Positions 7,911 through 16,415 of a DNA stretch of 23,213 nt are shown here, piece by piece (the stretch's first letter is position 1; each line of letters starts with the position of its first letter). Under the pieces are notes generated by a model, which was given only the letters and a program-made list of their open reading frames with translations, ran no database searches and had not been told where the DNA came from. The DNA is from Bifidobacterium breve (lineage in GTDB: Bacteria; Actinomycetota; Actinomycetes; Nanopelagicales; Nanopelagicaceae), in contig CAMBGL010000004.1 in the NCBI GenBank assembly GCA_945866155.1, forward strand, positions 1 to 23,213, written 5' to 3'. The translations under genes and the position numbers were made by a program.

Positions 7911-8873
7911 ATGTCTAAAACAACAGAGGTAGAAAAAGATAAGAAGCGCTCAATTCCAGCTTCTGCGCCATTGATGGTCTTTTTCGTCGGTCTCTTCACA
8001 TATTTCTCTGTGGCAAGCGAATATTTCTTTGATATCGAAAATTTTCGCAATATTGCAGTAGCCCTTGCAGTAACTGGCATTGTCTGTATTCCTGGAACAC
8101 TTCTGATGATTGCAGGACAGGTTGATCTCTCTGTTGGTTCTGCTGCTGCGGTTTCAGGAATGATCATGGCGAATATGGTCAATAAGCACAGCATTGCCGT
8201 TGGACTCATCACGGCACTCGTTTTTGGGTTAACTCTTGGAATTATCAACGGATTTCTAGTTACCGTTATTGGCGTCAACTCCCTTATTACAACCTTGGGT
8301 GGTTTAGCTACTCTTTATGGAATTGCATTGCTTATTGGTAATGGTCAAACAGTGATGATGCGTAACTTTGAATGGCTTGGAACAGCGCAACCATGGGGAG
8401 TTCCACTTCCTGTGGTGATCTTTACTGTTCTTGCGATTATGGGAGCAATTTCTCTTCGTAAATCAACGTATGGCCGTTCTTTATATGCAATTGGCTCAAA
8501 TCCAAATGCAGCACGCGTTGTGGGTATTCGCTCCAATCGTTTGCTCTTTATTACATTCGTTCTTTCATCAGTCGGCGCAGCGCTTGCAGGTGCCGTGCTT
8601 TGTTCACAACTATCGGCTGCAGATCCAAATGCTGCACGTGGTTTGGAACTCGAAGTAATTACAGCAATCGTTCTCGGTGGCGCAAGCCTTGCAGGTGGAC
8701 GCGGTTCAATGTTTGGAACAATCTTGGGACTGTGCACTATCGGTATTCTCAACAATGGTTTGATTTTGCTTGATGTTCCAACATTCTGGCAGCGCGTTGC
8801 ACAAGGTCTCATGTTGATCATTGCGGTCTCATTCGACTCCTTGCGTCAAAAGCTCAATAACCAAAGGAGTTAG
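7911..8873 (+). CDS. Sugar ABC transporter permease, ribose (RbsC) type
   Basis: Inner-membrane permease of the BPD_transp_2 family. After a charged N-terminus (about 20 residues) come successive hydrophobic segments, roughly 8-10 helices across 320 residues. The conserved GQVDLSVGSAAAV loop and the C-terminal TAIVLGGASLAGGRGS motif are both diagnostic of ribose/galactose-type permeases. It starts 13 bases after the ATPase stop behind a GGGGTAATGGG purine-rich stretch, and its stop is two bases before the isomerase GTG, so it is the third gene of a tightly packed operon. It completes a full importer with one binding protein, one double ATPase and one permease gene. Hexose or pentose specificity cannot be told from the permease. 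Confidence 0.93.
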   Translation: MSKTTEVEKDKKRSIPASAPLMVFFVGLFTYFSVASEYFFDIENFRNIAVALAVTGIVCIPGTLLMIAGQVDLSVGSAAAVSGMIMANMVNKHSIAVGLITALVFGLTLGIINGFLVTVIGVNSLITTLGGLATLYGIALLIGNGQTVMMRNFEWLGTAQPWGVPLPVVIFTVLAIMGAISLRKSTYGRSLYAIGSNPNAARVVGIRSNRLLFITFVLSSVGAALAGAVLCSQLSAADPNAARGLELEVITAIVLGGASLAGGRGSMFGTILGLCTIGILNNGLILLDVPTFWQRVAQGLMLIIAVSFDSLRQKLNNQRS

Positions 8874-8875
8874 TT

Positions 8876-10321
8876 GTGACTCTCAATCCCACACCACCAG
8901 CACGGTTGGTTCCTGCACGACGTCCAGAAAAATCAATCAAGGTTGGTTTAGTAGCTGGCGGTCTTGGAACATATTGGCCACAGTTTCCTAAGTTACTTCC
9001 ACAGTTACAGGAATCTGCGCGCTTTGTATCTGCGCGAATTTCCAAGATGGATGTTGAGCTTGTCGATGTAGGTTTTATATCTGACCCGCAAGAAGGCGCA
9101 GCAGCGGCAGAGAAGTTGCGTGCAGCTGGTTGCGACATGATCATTATGTATCTCACTACATATATGACATCATCAATGTTTATTCCAATTGCACAACGTG
9201 CAAATGCGCCGGTTCTTCTTATTAATTTACAACCAAGTGAGCAGATGGACCATGCAAACTTTGATACCGGTGCATGGCTTGCATATTGCGGCGCATGTCC
9301 GCTGCCAGAAATGGCTAATGCCTTCGAGCGCGCAGGCGTTCCATTTCGTTCAGTCTCTGGTTATTTAGCAGAAGAGCGTGCATGGGTAAAGATTCATAGC
9401 TGGATTCAAGCAGCAAAGGTTCGCAGTATTTTGCGTAACTCTCGCCACGGAATCATGGGCCATGTTTATCCAGGAATGCTTGATGTTTCAACAGATATGA
9501 CAATGGTGACAACTCACTTTGGTGGACATATGGAAGTTCTTGAATTTGATGATCTTCGAGTGCGTGCAGAGAAAGTGACTGAGAAAGAGATTGATAAAGT
9601 CCTCGATGAAGCACGCTCAATATTTGAAATTGATAAAACAGTTGTCGAAGAAGACTTTCGTTGGGCAGGACGCGTCGCTGTTGGTCTTCGCCAATTAGTT
9701 GATGACTTTGATATTAATAGTCTTGCTTATTATCACCGCGGGCTCGATGGCGAAATCCACGAACGCCTCGGCGCGGGAATGATTCTGGGTTGTTCACTAC
9801 TTACAGCTGAAGGCGTTCCAGCGGTTGGCGAATATGAATTGCGCACATCTATTGGAATGTTGATGCTTGATCGTATGGGCGCTGGTGGATCCTTTACAGA
9901 ATTCCAAGCGCTGAATTTCAATAATGGTGTTGTTGAAATGGGACACGATGGCCCAGCACACCTAGCAATTAGTAATGGCAAACCAATATTGCGTGGCCTT
10001 GGTGTATTCCACGGTAAGCGTGGATATGGTGTTTCAGTTGAATTCGATGTTACACACGGTCCAGTAACAGTATTTGGTGTTACGCAACGCAAGAACGGTA
10101 CATACCAATTCGTTGCATCCGAAGGAAAAGTTGTTGAAGGCCCACGTTTGCGCATCGGAAATACAACATCCCTCGTTGACTTTGGTGTAAATCCAGGCCA
10201 ATGGTGTGACGATTGGAGTGCGACAGGGGTTCCTCATCACTGGGCACTCGGTATTGGCCATCGCGTCTCTGAATTGCGCTCAATTGCCGAGCTACTAGAT
10301 ATCGAAATGGTAGTAATTTAG
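8876..10321 (+). CDS. L-arabinose/L-fucose isomerase-like protein (AraA-type active site)
   Basis: Predicted Mn-dependent aldose-ketose isomerase. By eye, the C-terminal half follows E. coli AraA: a GE pair (E319 in VGEYE), E342 in GGSFTEF, H357 in MGHDGP, and a double histidine H454-H455 in GVPHHW, corresponding to AraA E306, E333, H350 and H450. The N-terminal half is an alpha/beta fold beginning KVGLVAGGLGTYWP with an IIMYLTTYMTSS strand, as in the AraA/FucI superfamily. The length of 481 is close to AraA (500), but overall likeness to true AraA seems low, so a different deoxy- or branched sugar is plausible. GTG start with AAAGGAG eight bases upstream. It is cotranscribed with the importer before it and the SDR after it; there is no kinase partner, unlike araBAD or rha operons. 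Confidence 0.8.
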   Translation: MTLNPTPPARLVPARRPEKSIKVGLVAGGLGTYWPQFPKLLPQLQESARFVSARISKMDVELVDVGFISDPQEGAAAAEKLRAAGCDMIIMYLTTYMTSSMFIPIAQRANAPVLLINLQPSEQMDHANFDTGAWLAYCGACPLPEMANAFERAGVPFRSVSGYLAEERAWVKIHSWIQAAKVRSILRNSRHGIMGHVYPGMLDVSTDMTMVTTHFGGHMEVLEFDDLRVRAEKVTEKEIDKVLDEARSIFEIDKTVVEEDFRWAGRVAVGLRQLVDDFDINSLAYYHRGLDGEIHERLGAGMILGCSLLTAEGVPAVGEYELRTSIGMLMLDRMGAGGSFTEFQALNFNNGVVEMGHDGPAHLAISNGKPILRGLGVFHGKRGYGVSVEFDVTHGPVTVFGVTQRKNGTYQFVASEGKVVEGPRLRIGNTTSLVDFGVNPGQWCDDWSATGVPHHWALGIGHRVSELRSIAELLDIEMVVI

Positions 10322-10326
10322 TTCCC

Positions 10327-11091
10327 ATGAACTGGCGCAGCGATAGCGGGCTTAGCGGCAAAAGCGTCGTTGTTACAGGTGCTGCTGGCGGAATAGGTAG
10401 CGAAGTAGCTATCGCTTTCTCACGAGCAGGAGCCAAAGTTTTAGCTGTTGATATTCCTGGTGCTCCACTTTCACAATTACTCGCTAAGTTTGAGGGTAGC
10501 GGCCACGAAATTATGGAAGCAGATTTATCGGATCTAACTTTGCACGCATCTATATTTGCCAAAGCGCAGAGCATGGCCCCATTTACAGCCCTTGCACATT
10601 GCGCTGCAGTCCTACGCCGACGCGCAACCGTTGATGATGTGACCGAGGAAGATTGGGATATTCAGATAGATGTAAATCTGAAGGCAACATTTTTCTTGAA
10701 TCGCAGTGCGTATCACTCATTTAGAGATGCAAAGACTCCTGGATCAATTGTAAATTTTAGTTCGCAAGGTTGGCAGTCGGGTGGCTTTGGCGGCTCAGTT
10801 GTCTACGCAGCAAGTAAAGGTGGAGTGGTTTCAATGACTCGTGGACTTGCACGCTCTTTTGCTCCTAGCAATGTACGTGTAAATGCAGTTGCACCTGGTG
10901 GCGTTGATACAACAATGATGCGCGGAGGGCAAGATGATGCAGCGCTCGCTGCCTTTGTTGCCATGATTCCGATGGGACGCCTCGCACGTCCTGATGAAAT
11001 GAGCGGCGCAGTACTTTTCTTAGCATCAGATGCATCGAGTTATATGACTGGAACGGTTCTCAACGTTTCCGGTGGACAGTTGATGTACTAA
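10327..11091 (+). CDS. Short-chain dehydrogenase/reductase (SDR)
   Basis: Classical SDR of 254 residues. It has the cofactor motif TGAAGGIG (17-24), an acidic residue D42 after strand 2 (VDIPG) favouring NAD over NADP, HCAAV (91-95) in place of the usual NNAG, catalytic serine around 145-146, and the Y160-x3-K164 pair in YAASKGG. The C-terminus VLNVSGGQLMY is typical. It follows the isomerase by five bases and ends the operon; no clear ribosome site, so coupled translation is likely. Sugar 1-dehydrogenases (for example L-rhamnose or L-fucose dehydrogenase) and 2-keto-3-deoxy-acid dehydrogenases are both SDRs in non-phosphorylative pathways, so either step is possible. Its stop overlaps the convergent DMT transporter stop by four bases. 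Confidence 0.9.
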   Translation: MNWRSDSGLSGKSVVVTGAAGGIGSEVAIAFSRAGAKVLAVDIPGAPLSQLLAKFEGSGHEIMEADLSDLTLHASIFAKAQSMAPFTALAHCAAVLRRRATVDDVTEEDWDIQIDVNLKATFFLNRSAYHSFRDAKTPGSIVNFSSQGWQSGGFGGSVVYAASKGGVVSMTRGLARSFAPSNVRVNAVAPGGVDTTMMRGGQDDAALAAFVAMIPMGRLARPDEMSGAVLFLASDASSYMTGTVLNVSGGQLMY

Positions 11092-11936
11092 AAAAGAAAA
11101 GCAAGTGCGCAAATTCCTGCGCATGCAAGAAAAGAACTAAGAATCACACTTTTACTTGGCGATTTTTTGTAAGCAATAGTTTCAAATAACAGGATCCACA
11201 ACGGAACTGTTGAGATAATACTTTGTACAACAACAGGGCTTCCATGAGATATTGCATAGGAAGTCAGTACCCAACCCGCTCCCATAAATATGGAGCGAGG
11301 GAAAAGTGAGAGATAGTTCTTTACCGTGAAATGCTTTGGGAAAAAAAGTATAAGAAAGAGTGCGGCAGCAATGAGTTGTTGGATGAAAACAACCTGCACC
11401 AAAGCCATCCCCGCATGGATTTGAAGGGCTATCAGCGTAGTGACAGCTCCAGTGGTGGTTGCAATAGAGCCAATAAGAAAGAAAGTTGAAAAAGTTGAAA
11501 CGCCTGCCAAAGAATTTCTAAGGGGTAATAACACGGCCATAACGAGAACCAAAACAACAAGTATCTGTCCAAGAGAAACGCTCGTGCCAAGAATAAGGGG
11601 TGCGATAACTAAGACAACAGCTGGGCTGAGTGATTGCCCAACTGCTGAGGCAGATGCTGAACTTCGTGTTACTACTAAAAATATAAGACCCGCACCCAGG
11701 GCGGTAAGTGAGCCACCAATACCAATGCGCAACCATGCGATTCCGGAGAGTTGTACCCATTGGGGATCTAATAGCAGAAATGGTGCAGCAACTACAGCAT
11801 TGAAAAAGAAGAGAACTCCAACACTGTGATAGCCAGGAAGTCTCTGTGTTACAGATTTTGTGAGGAAGAGTCCTGTTGCAATAGAGAGCGCTGCTGCGAG
11901 TGCAAAGAGCGAGCTCATAACCCTATGGTCGCACAT
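11088..11936 (-). CDS. DMT-superfamily (EamA-like) membrane transporter
   Basis: Integral membrane protein with about ten hydrophobic segments in two EamA-like halves, for example SSLFALAAALSIATGLFL at the N-terminus and VVQSIISTVPLWILLFE near the end. The family mostly exports or exchanges metabolites and amino acids; the substrate here is not predictable. At 282 residues the length is normal. The first ATG gives the leader MCDHRVM; the ATG at 11918 would start right at the first helix and is a reasonable alternative, though neither has a good ribosome site. It is divergent from the P450 gene with only 36 bases between starts and convergent with the SDR gene (four-base overlap). It might export a pathway by-product, but that is a guess. 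Confidence 0.85.
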   Translation of the reverse strand: MCDHRVMSSLFALAAALSIATGLFLTKSVTQRLPGYHSVGVLFFFNAVVAAPFLLLDPQWVQLSGIAWLRIGIGGSLTALGAGLIFLVVTRSSASASAVGQSLSPAVVLVIAPLILGTSVSLGQILVVLVLVMAVLLPLRNSLAGVSTFSTFFLIGSIATTTGAVTTLIALQIHAGMALVQVVFIQQLIAAALFLILFFPKHFTVKNYLSLFPRSIFMGAGWVLTSYAISHGSPVVVQSIISTVPLWILLFETIAYKKSPSKSVILSSFLACAGICALAFLF

Positions 11937-11937
11937 C

Positions 11938-11966
11938 TTCTCAAAGAAGCCTTTATTGCTTAGACT
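11938..11966 (+). promoter_or_regulatory. Promoter of the P450 gene, likely giving a leaderless mRNA
   Basis: TTCTCA (11938-11943, 4 of 6) and TAGACT (11961-11966) are 17 bases apart. The -10 ends six bases before the GTG codon, so transcription should start at or within a base of the start codon. There is no ribosome-binding sequence before that GTG. Leaderless transcripts are common in Actinobacteria. Confidence 0.5.
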
Positions 11967-11972
11967 CTTACT

Positions 11973-13175
11973 GTGGGAAATTTTCTAACTCAGGAGTATT
12001 TCAATAATCCATATCCAACCTATAAAAAATTTCTCAACGAATCTCCAATTTTTTGGAGCAAAGAACTTTCTGCCTGGATTATTTCTCCACACGAACTAGT
12101 TGAAGCCGGTCTGCACTCATCAACACTCAATGCCGGCGAGCGTATGAGCGCTGCATCCTCTCACTTTTCGGATGAAGAGAGAAAACAATATTCAGCCATT
12201 TTGCACAACCTCAATAATTGGATTGTTTTTCAAGATCCTCCAGCACACACGCGCTTGCGTCGCCTCATCAGTAAGTCTTTTACGCCGCGGTCAATAACGG
12301 CTTTCGAACCAAAGATTGAAAAAATCGTCAATGATTTATTGGATGAAATAGGCGATAAAGAGAAGTTTGACCTTGTTTCAGAGTTCTCTTTTCGCTTGCC
12401 TGCTGCCGTTATGTGCGATCTTTTAGGAATTCCTCTCGATCGACAATGGGATTTGAAGCGCTGGGCCGATGGAATTGCAGGCTTTAGCGCTGCAGCACGC
12501 GTCACTTCCGAGAAAGCAAAATTTGCGAATGAGATGGCACTGGAATCAAAGGAATATCTCATCACGTTATTTGAACAATTACGCAATGATCCGGGTGATA
12601 ATTTATTGAGCCGTTTAGTAGATCAAAGCGATGAACCGAATCCGCTCAGCGATGACGAACTAGTTGCTCTCGTTGTTCAACTCTTCTTCGCAGGTTTTGA
12701 AACCACAGAAGGCCTTATTGGAAACATGATGATTGCGTTAGCAAAACACCCAGATCAATTAGATAAATTACGTTCCAATCCTGAATTGATCACAAATGCG
12801 GTAGAGGAAACACTGCGTTTTGACTCATCTATTCTCAAACAATCTCGCGTTGCAAGTGAAGATCAAGATTTTGGTGGTCAGTCAATCAAAAAAGGTGATT
12901 ACATGCACTTTATGATTGGCGCAGCGAACTATGATCCAGCAAAATTTATCAATGCTGATATTTTTGATGTTGAACGCAATGATGTAGGCCATGTGAGCTT
13001 TGGCCACGGAATCCATTTTTGTATCGGTGCACCGTTAGCCAGGTTAGAAGCGCGCATTGCGCTACGCGCATTACTAGAGCGCTTATCTCGAATAGAAATA
13101 CTCGAGCCATTACCTGCCTACCCAGAGTTATTTGCTGTACGCAAACCTTTGCATCTCTGGCTTAGGAATGTTTAG
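11973..13175 (+). CDS. Cytochrome P450 monooxygenase
   Basis: Soluble bacterial heme monooxygenase, 400 residues. The heme loop FGHGIHFCIG carries the thiolate ligand C350; the I-helix oxygen-activation motif is AGFETT (240-245); the K-helix ExxR is E279-T-L-R282; an FQDPPAHTRLRRL segment (86-98) is typical of class I enzymes. Such enzymes need a ferredoxin and reductase, neither of which is encoded nearby. GTG start with no ribosome site but a promoter exactly placed for leaderless expression. It ends in a four-base overlap with the convergent lactonase-like gene. In a sugar-acid island it may demethylate or hydroxylate an O-methylated or aglycone part of a plant or algal glycoside; this is inference, and it may be unrelated. 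Confidence 0.95.
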   Translation: MGNFLTQEYFNNPYPTYKKFLNESPIFWSKELSAWIISPHELVEAGLHSSTLNAGERMSAASSHFSDEERKQYSAILHNLNNWIVFQDPPAHTRLRRLISKSFTPRSITAFEPKIEKIVNDLLDEIGDKEKFDLVSEFSFRLPAAVMCDLLGIPLDRQWDLKRWADGIAGFSAAARVTSEKAKFANEMALESKEYLITLFEQLRNDPGDNLLSRLVDQSDEPNPLSDDELVALVVQLFFAGFETTEGLIGNMMIALAKHPDQLDKLRSNPELITNAVEETLRFDSSILKQSRVASEDQDFGGQSIKKGDYMHFMIGAANYDPAKFINADIFDVERNDVGHVSFGHGIHFCIGAPLARLEARIALRALLERLSRIEILEPLPAYPELFAVRKPLHLWLRNV

Positions 13176-14056
13176 AAACGATACAAACGCTTCGCATTTC
13201 CATTACAGATAAGTGCTTGCTCTGATTGACTAAGTGAACCAATGTATTCACGCATGAACTCAATAATCGTCGCATACGATGCGTACAAGCGATCAACTGG
13301 CCAGTTCGAACCGAGAACGCATCGCGTGGCACCGAATGCTTCTAATGAAGCTTCAGCCCATGGACGCAGTGATTCTTTACTAAATAGAGGATCTGTCATA
13401 GGTAATCCACTGATCTTCATTGTGACATTTTGCGCTGTTGCAAGCTTATTAATCTCAGTCTTCCATGATGCGAAGTAGGCAGCATCGCGTTTGCGAGGGA
13501 AACCAATATGTTGCAAAACTATTTCTAGTTCCGGATGGCGCTGTGCAAGTTTGAGTGCTTCTGCCATATTTGGCCATTCACAATCAAGATCAAAAACTAA
13601 TTTATGTTTTGTCATGTAATCAAGAGAAGCTTCATAGGTTGGATTAGTCTCCTTTCGAGAAAACATTATCTCTGCATTAAAATCACGTATGCCAACAAAA
13701 AGTTTTGATTGCATATGGCCTTCAAGTTCTTTGATGGCGTTCTCACCACCCAAAGAAGAATCACCAATAATTCGCATCGGTGCAGGCCCGGTCTTGGCCA
13801 TCTCTGTTAGCCAGACAGTTTCGGTTACCGGGTTTGGTGAACCGATTGCTGCTTGAACATGTACAAAACCTTCAATGCCGGAGAAGCGCGCCTCTGCCCA
13901 TAAATTATCGAGAACATATGCCTCAGACTTCATCCCATCGATATTTCCTAAAATAGGGTGAATGAAATCTTTATCCAGCCAGACCCATTTCAATTCAGGA
14001 TGCTTTTTATCCCAAAGATGCATATGTGTATCGATGATTGGCAATGAAGTGGCCAT
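13172..14056 (-). CDS. Amidohydrolase-2 family protein, probable sugar lactonase
   Basis: TIM-barrel metal hydrolase of the COG3618 type, 294 residues. It shows the DTHMHLW metal-binding motif at 9-15, a central LQHIGFPRK strand, MKISGL, the late GSNWPVDR motif with the catalytic aspartate, and NAKRLYRF at the end. Characterised relatives include L-fuconolactonase and L-rhamnono-1,4-lactonase, which open sugar lactones made by dehydrogenases, as well as 2-pyrone-4,6-dicarboxylate hydrolase. ATG start with AAAGG just upstream. It is divergent from the second MR/MLE dehydratase gene, the expected next enzyme, across a 92-base region holding a nested dyad. This pairing strongly suggests lactone opening followed by dehydration of the acid; the exact sugar is unknown. 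Confidence 0.82.
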   Translation of the reverse strand: MATSLPIIDTHMHLWDKKHPELKWVWLDKDFIHPILGNIDGMKSEAYVLDNLWAEARFSGIEGFVHVQAAIGSPNPVTETVWLTEMAKTGPAPMRIIGDSSLGGENAIKELEGHMQSKLFVGIRDFNAEIMFSRKETNPTYEASLDYMTKHKLVFDLDCEWPNMAEALKLAQRHPELEIVLQHIGFPRKRDAAYFASWKTEINKLATAQNVTMKISGLPMTDPLFSKESLRPWAEASLEAFGATRCVLGSNWPVDRLYASYATIIEFMREYIGSLSQSEQALICNGNAKRLYRF

Positions 14057-14086
14057 GACAAGACCTTTCGGTAGTTAGATTAGGCG

Positions 14087-14119
14087 GGTACAATTGGAAA
14101 TACGGTATCGCTTTGTACC
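14087..14119. promoter_or_regulatory. Nested dyad in the lactonase/dehydratase divergent promoter
   Basis: GGTACAA (14087-14093) and TTGTACC (14113-14119) form a perfect 7-base inverted repeat. Centred within it is ATACGGTAT (14100-14108), a second dyad (ATAC, G, GTAT). The whole occupies the middle of the 92-base divergent intergenic region. It resembles a regulator site with paired half-sites, and does not match the GAAACGTTTC operator, so a second regulator is possible. Confidence 0.5.
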
Positions 14120-14148
14120 AATAAAAAAAAGAGTTTTGAAGGAGAATT

Positions 14149-15279
14149 GTGCGAATAGTAAAGATCGAGCCGATTCCAGTCGCATATCCAGAACCTAACG
14201 ACTTCAATGCAGAGCGCTACCTCTGTCTAGTAAAGATTACGACCGATGATGGCATTGTCGGTTGGGGCGAATCCATTACTCAATTCAAAGAAGCTAATGC
14301 TGCAACAGCTGCACTTATCAATGGTCTTGCAGAATTTGTCATTGGTAAAGATCCACTAGATAACGGCGCAATTTGGCGCGCAATCAAAGAGCGTTACTGG
14401 TGGTACGGATACCGTGGCGGCCTTGCTGCATATGCGCTATCTGCAATAGATATTGCACTCTGGGATATAAAAGGAAAAGCGCTCAATACAAGTTTGCTCC
14501 AATTACTCGGTGGCGCTGTACATGAAAAACTTCCTGTAATCGCATCAGGTCACGCGCACGATGAATCAATTCCTAAGATGGCTGACCAAGCACAAGAGTG
14601 GCTCAGCACAGGTATGCAAGGAATGAAAGTTGGATTTGGTAAAAGAGGAAATGCCCATCTTGGTTATGAACATGATCGCGATGTTGAATATGTAAAGCAG
14701 ATGCGAAAAGCAATCGGTCCAGACAAAATGCTCATGATCGATATGGGATATGCAATCAAATGGGATGTTGCAACTGCAGTAAAGCGCGTTCAAGCATTTG
14801 ATGAATACAACATTGATTGGATTGAAGAGCCACTAGGTGCTTGGGATCCAGAGGGTTATCGCACACTTCGTGATAAAACAAAATGTTTGATCGCATACGG
14901 TGAACGCGAATGGAATGTTGATGGATTTGATCAAATCCTTGCAACAGGAACATGCGATGTATTTGGAATCGATCCAGGTCGCGCTGAAGGTGTAACAGGT
15001 TTCGTAAAAGCAGTTGCGCGCATCGAATCACATCGTCGTCAAGCAAATGCACATGCTTGGTCTTCAGCAATTGTCTCTGCCGCTAGTTTGGCAGTGAGCT
15101 TTAGTTCATTGGCCTTCAAACTCTTTGAATTCAAGCCTTTACGTAACCCAATGCAGCACGAGCTTGTTTCAGAGCCTTTCGAGCAAAAAGATGGCTGGAT
15201 TTATCCACCATCAGATAAGCCAGGATTAGGCATTGAAATAAATGAAGATGTTGTAAATCGCTACCGTCAAAGTTTCTAA
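14149..15279 (+). CDS. MR/MLE (enolase superfamily) sugar-acid dehydratase, copy 2
   Basis: Second mandelate racemase-like enzyme, 376 residues. Metal ligands are D198 (MIDMGY), E226 (IEEP) and E252 (GERE); the strand-2 lysines are K160/K165 (GMKVGFGK); the opposite base is H302 (AHAWSS). The AIDIALWDIKGK capping-to-barrel signature is at about 99-110. It is only distantly like copy 1: KVGFGK replaces KFK and the C-termini differ, so it is a paralogue with a different substrate rather than a recent duplicate. GTG start with an excellent GAAGGAG ribosome site. Divergent from the lactonase gene, which would supply its sugar-acid substrate. Its stop is one base from the convergent CoA-transferase stop. 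Galactarate-, glucarate- or deoxyaldonate-type dehydration are all possible. Confidence 0.88.
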   Translation: MRIVKIEPIPVAYPEPNDFNAERYLCLVKITTDDGIVGWGESITQFKEANAATAALINGLAEFVIGKDPLDNGAIWRAIKERYWWYGYRGGLAAYALSAIDIALWDIKGKALNTSLLQLLGGAVHEKLPVIASGHAHDESIPKMADQAQEWLSTGMQGMKVGFGKRGNAHLGYEHDRDVEYVKQMRKAIGPDKMLMIDMGYAIKWDVATAVKRVQAFDEYNIDWIEEPLGAWDPEGYRTLRDKTKCLIAYGEREWNVDGFDQILATGTCDVFGIDPGRAEGVTGFVKAVARIESHRRQANAHAWSSAIVSAASLAVSFSSLAFKLFEFKPLRNPMQHELVSEPFEQKDGWIYPPSDKPGLGIEINEDVVNRYRQSF

Positions 15280-15280
15280 A

Positions 15281-16384
15281 CTATTTTTTGTGCGGTGCTG
15301 ATTTTCTAATTGCTGGGCGCTTTCCATCAAAGCGAATAGGTAGCCCTGGAATCTTGCTAATGACACTTTCGTTATCTGGATAATCGAGCAACACATTCAT
15401 CGCTTGTGCTTGCGGATCGCTAAATAGCGCCTCTGGTGGCAGAACTACATCGGCTGGCACACCAGAAGCTGCCAATAGCTCGGTCCATTCCGCTGCATCT
15501 TTGGAGATCAGTGCACTATTGATTTCAATTTTGAGTGCATGAGAATGTGCAACGCGGTCCACATTGTGCACATAGTCAGGGTCAGTTATTAGTTCTGGGC
15601 GACCAATAAGTATTGCAAGCTTTGCAAAGATACTGTCGTTACCGACCCCAATACAAAGAATTCCATCGCGCGCTTGAAATATTCCATACGGTGAAAATGT
15701 TGGATGGCCACTACCTGAGCGCACTGACGGATTTCCTGAAATCTTTTCTGCTGCTAAGTGATAACTCACCCACATCACACCTGTTTCATACAATGATGTT
15801 TCAACTAGTGTGCCAAGACCAGTTTTATTCCTTTTTACAATTGCAGCAAGTATTCCCATTGCAAGCCATGTACCCGATCCAATATCTAAAACAGAGACTC
15901 CGGTGCGAACAGGTTCGCCATCTGCTTCACCTGTTACATGCATAACACCGGTACGCGCTTGAACTGTTGCATCATAACCAGGCCATGATTGGCTAGGACC
16001 CTGCGAACCATACGATGAAAGATTTCCAATGATTAGTCTAGGAAGTTTACTTCGTAGGTCTTCGTGCATAAGCCCTAATGACTTCAAACGTTCCGGTAGA
16101 AAGTTTGTGAGAAAAACATCTGCATCAGCAAGGAGTGCAAAGAGTTTTTCCCTACCCACTTCAGATTTCAGATCAATTGTTTCTACTTCTTTATTGCGAT
16201 TTACAATATGAAAATATGCAGAACGGTCACCTTCTAGTGGGGCCATGGAACGTGAAGGATCTCCCCCAGGTGTCTCAATTTTTATTACATCAGCGCCTAA
16301 GTCAGCCAGAATTGCTCCACCGTATGGGCCAGCAATATTTGAGGTCGCATCGATGACTTTGATGCCTTCTAGTGGCAAGTTCAT
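15281..16384 (-). CDS. Class III CoA-transferase (CaiB/BaiF/Frc family)
   Basis: Transfers CoA between acyl-CoA and a free carboxylate through an aspartyl intermediate. The N-terminus LPLEGIKVIDAT...GPYGGAILADLGADVIKIE is the family signature; the catalytic aspartate is D138 in GYDATVQARTG, and the glycine-rich SGSGHPTFSPYG segment follows. At 367 residues it is a little shorter than most relatives (380-430) but has all main blocks. ATG start with only a weak GAG upstream. It is divergent from the E1 beta gene and lies between a dehydratase and the E1-lipoyl-lyase block. A CoA-transferase here implies that part of the pathway runs as CoA esters, unlike known rhamnose or fucose routes that end in free acids. 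Donor and acceptor are unknown. Confidence 0.9.
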   Translation of the reverse strand: MNLPLEGIKVIDATSNIAGPYGGAILADLGADVIKIETPGGDPSRSMAPLEGDRSAYFHIVNRNKEVETIDLKSEVGREKLFALLADADVFLTNFLPERLKSLGLMHEDLRSKLPRLIIGNLSSYGSQGPSQSWPGYDATVQARTGVMHVTGEADGEPVRTGVSVLDIGSGTWLAMGILAAIVKRNKTGLGTLVETSLYETGVMWVSYHLAAEKISGNPSVRSGSGHPTFSPYGIFQARDGILCIGVGNDSIFAKLAILIGRPELITDPDYVHNVDRVAHSHALKIEINSALISKDAAEWTELLAASGVPADVVLPPEALFSDPQAQAMNVLLDYPDNESVISKIPGLPIRFDGKRPAIRKSAPHKK

Positions 16385-16415
16385 CTCAAAGTGACCAATC
16401 TTTCATAGCTCATTA

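Noticed and set aside
8345..8821. Minus-strand 158-residue frame inside the permease gene
   Set aside because: Antisense shadow of a well-conserved permease; basic, proline-rich composition without any recognisable domain.
11440..11829. Plus-strand 129-residue frame inside the EamA transporter gene
   Set aside because: Low-complexity charged/Thr/Pro-rich translation typical of the antisense of a hydrophobic membrane protein.
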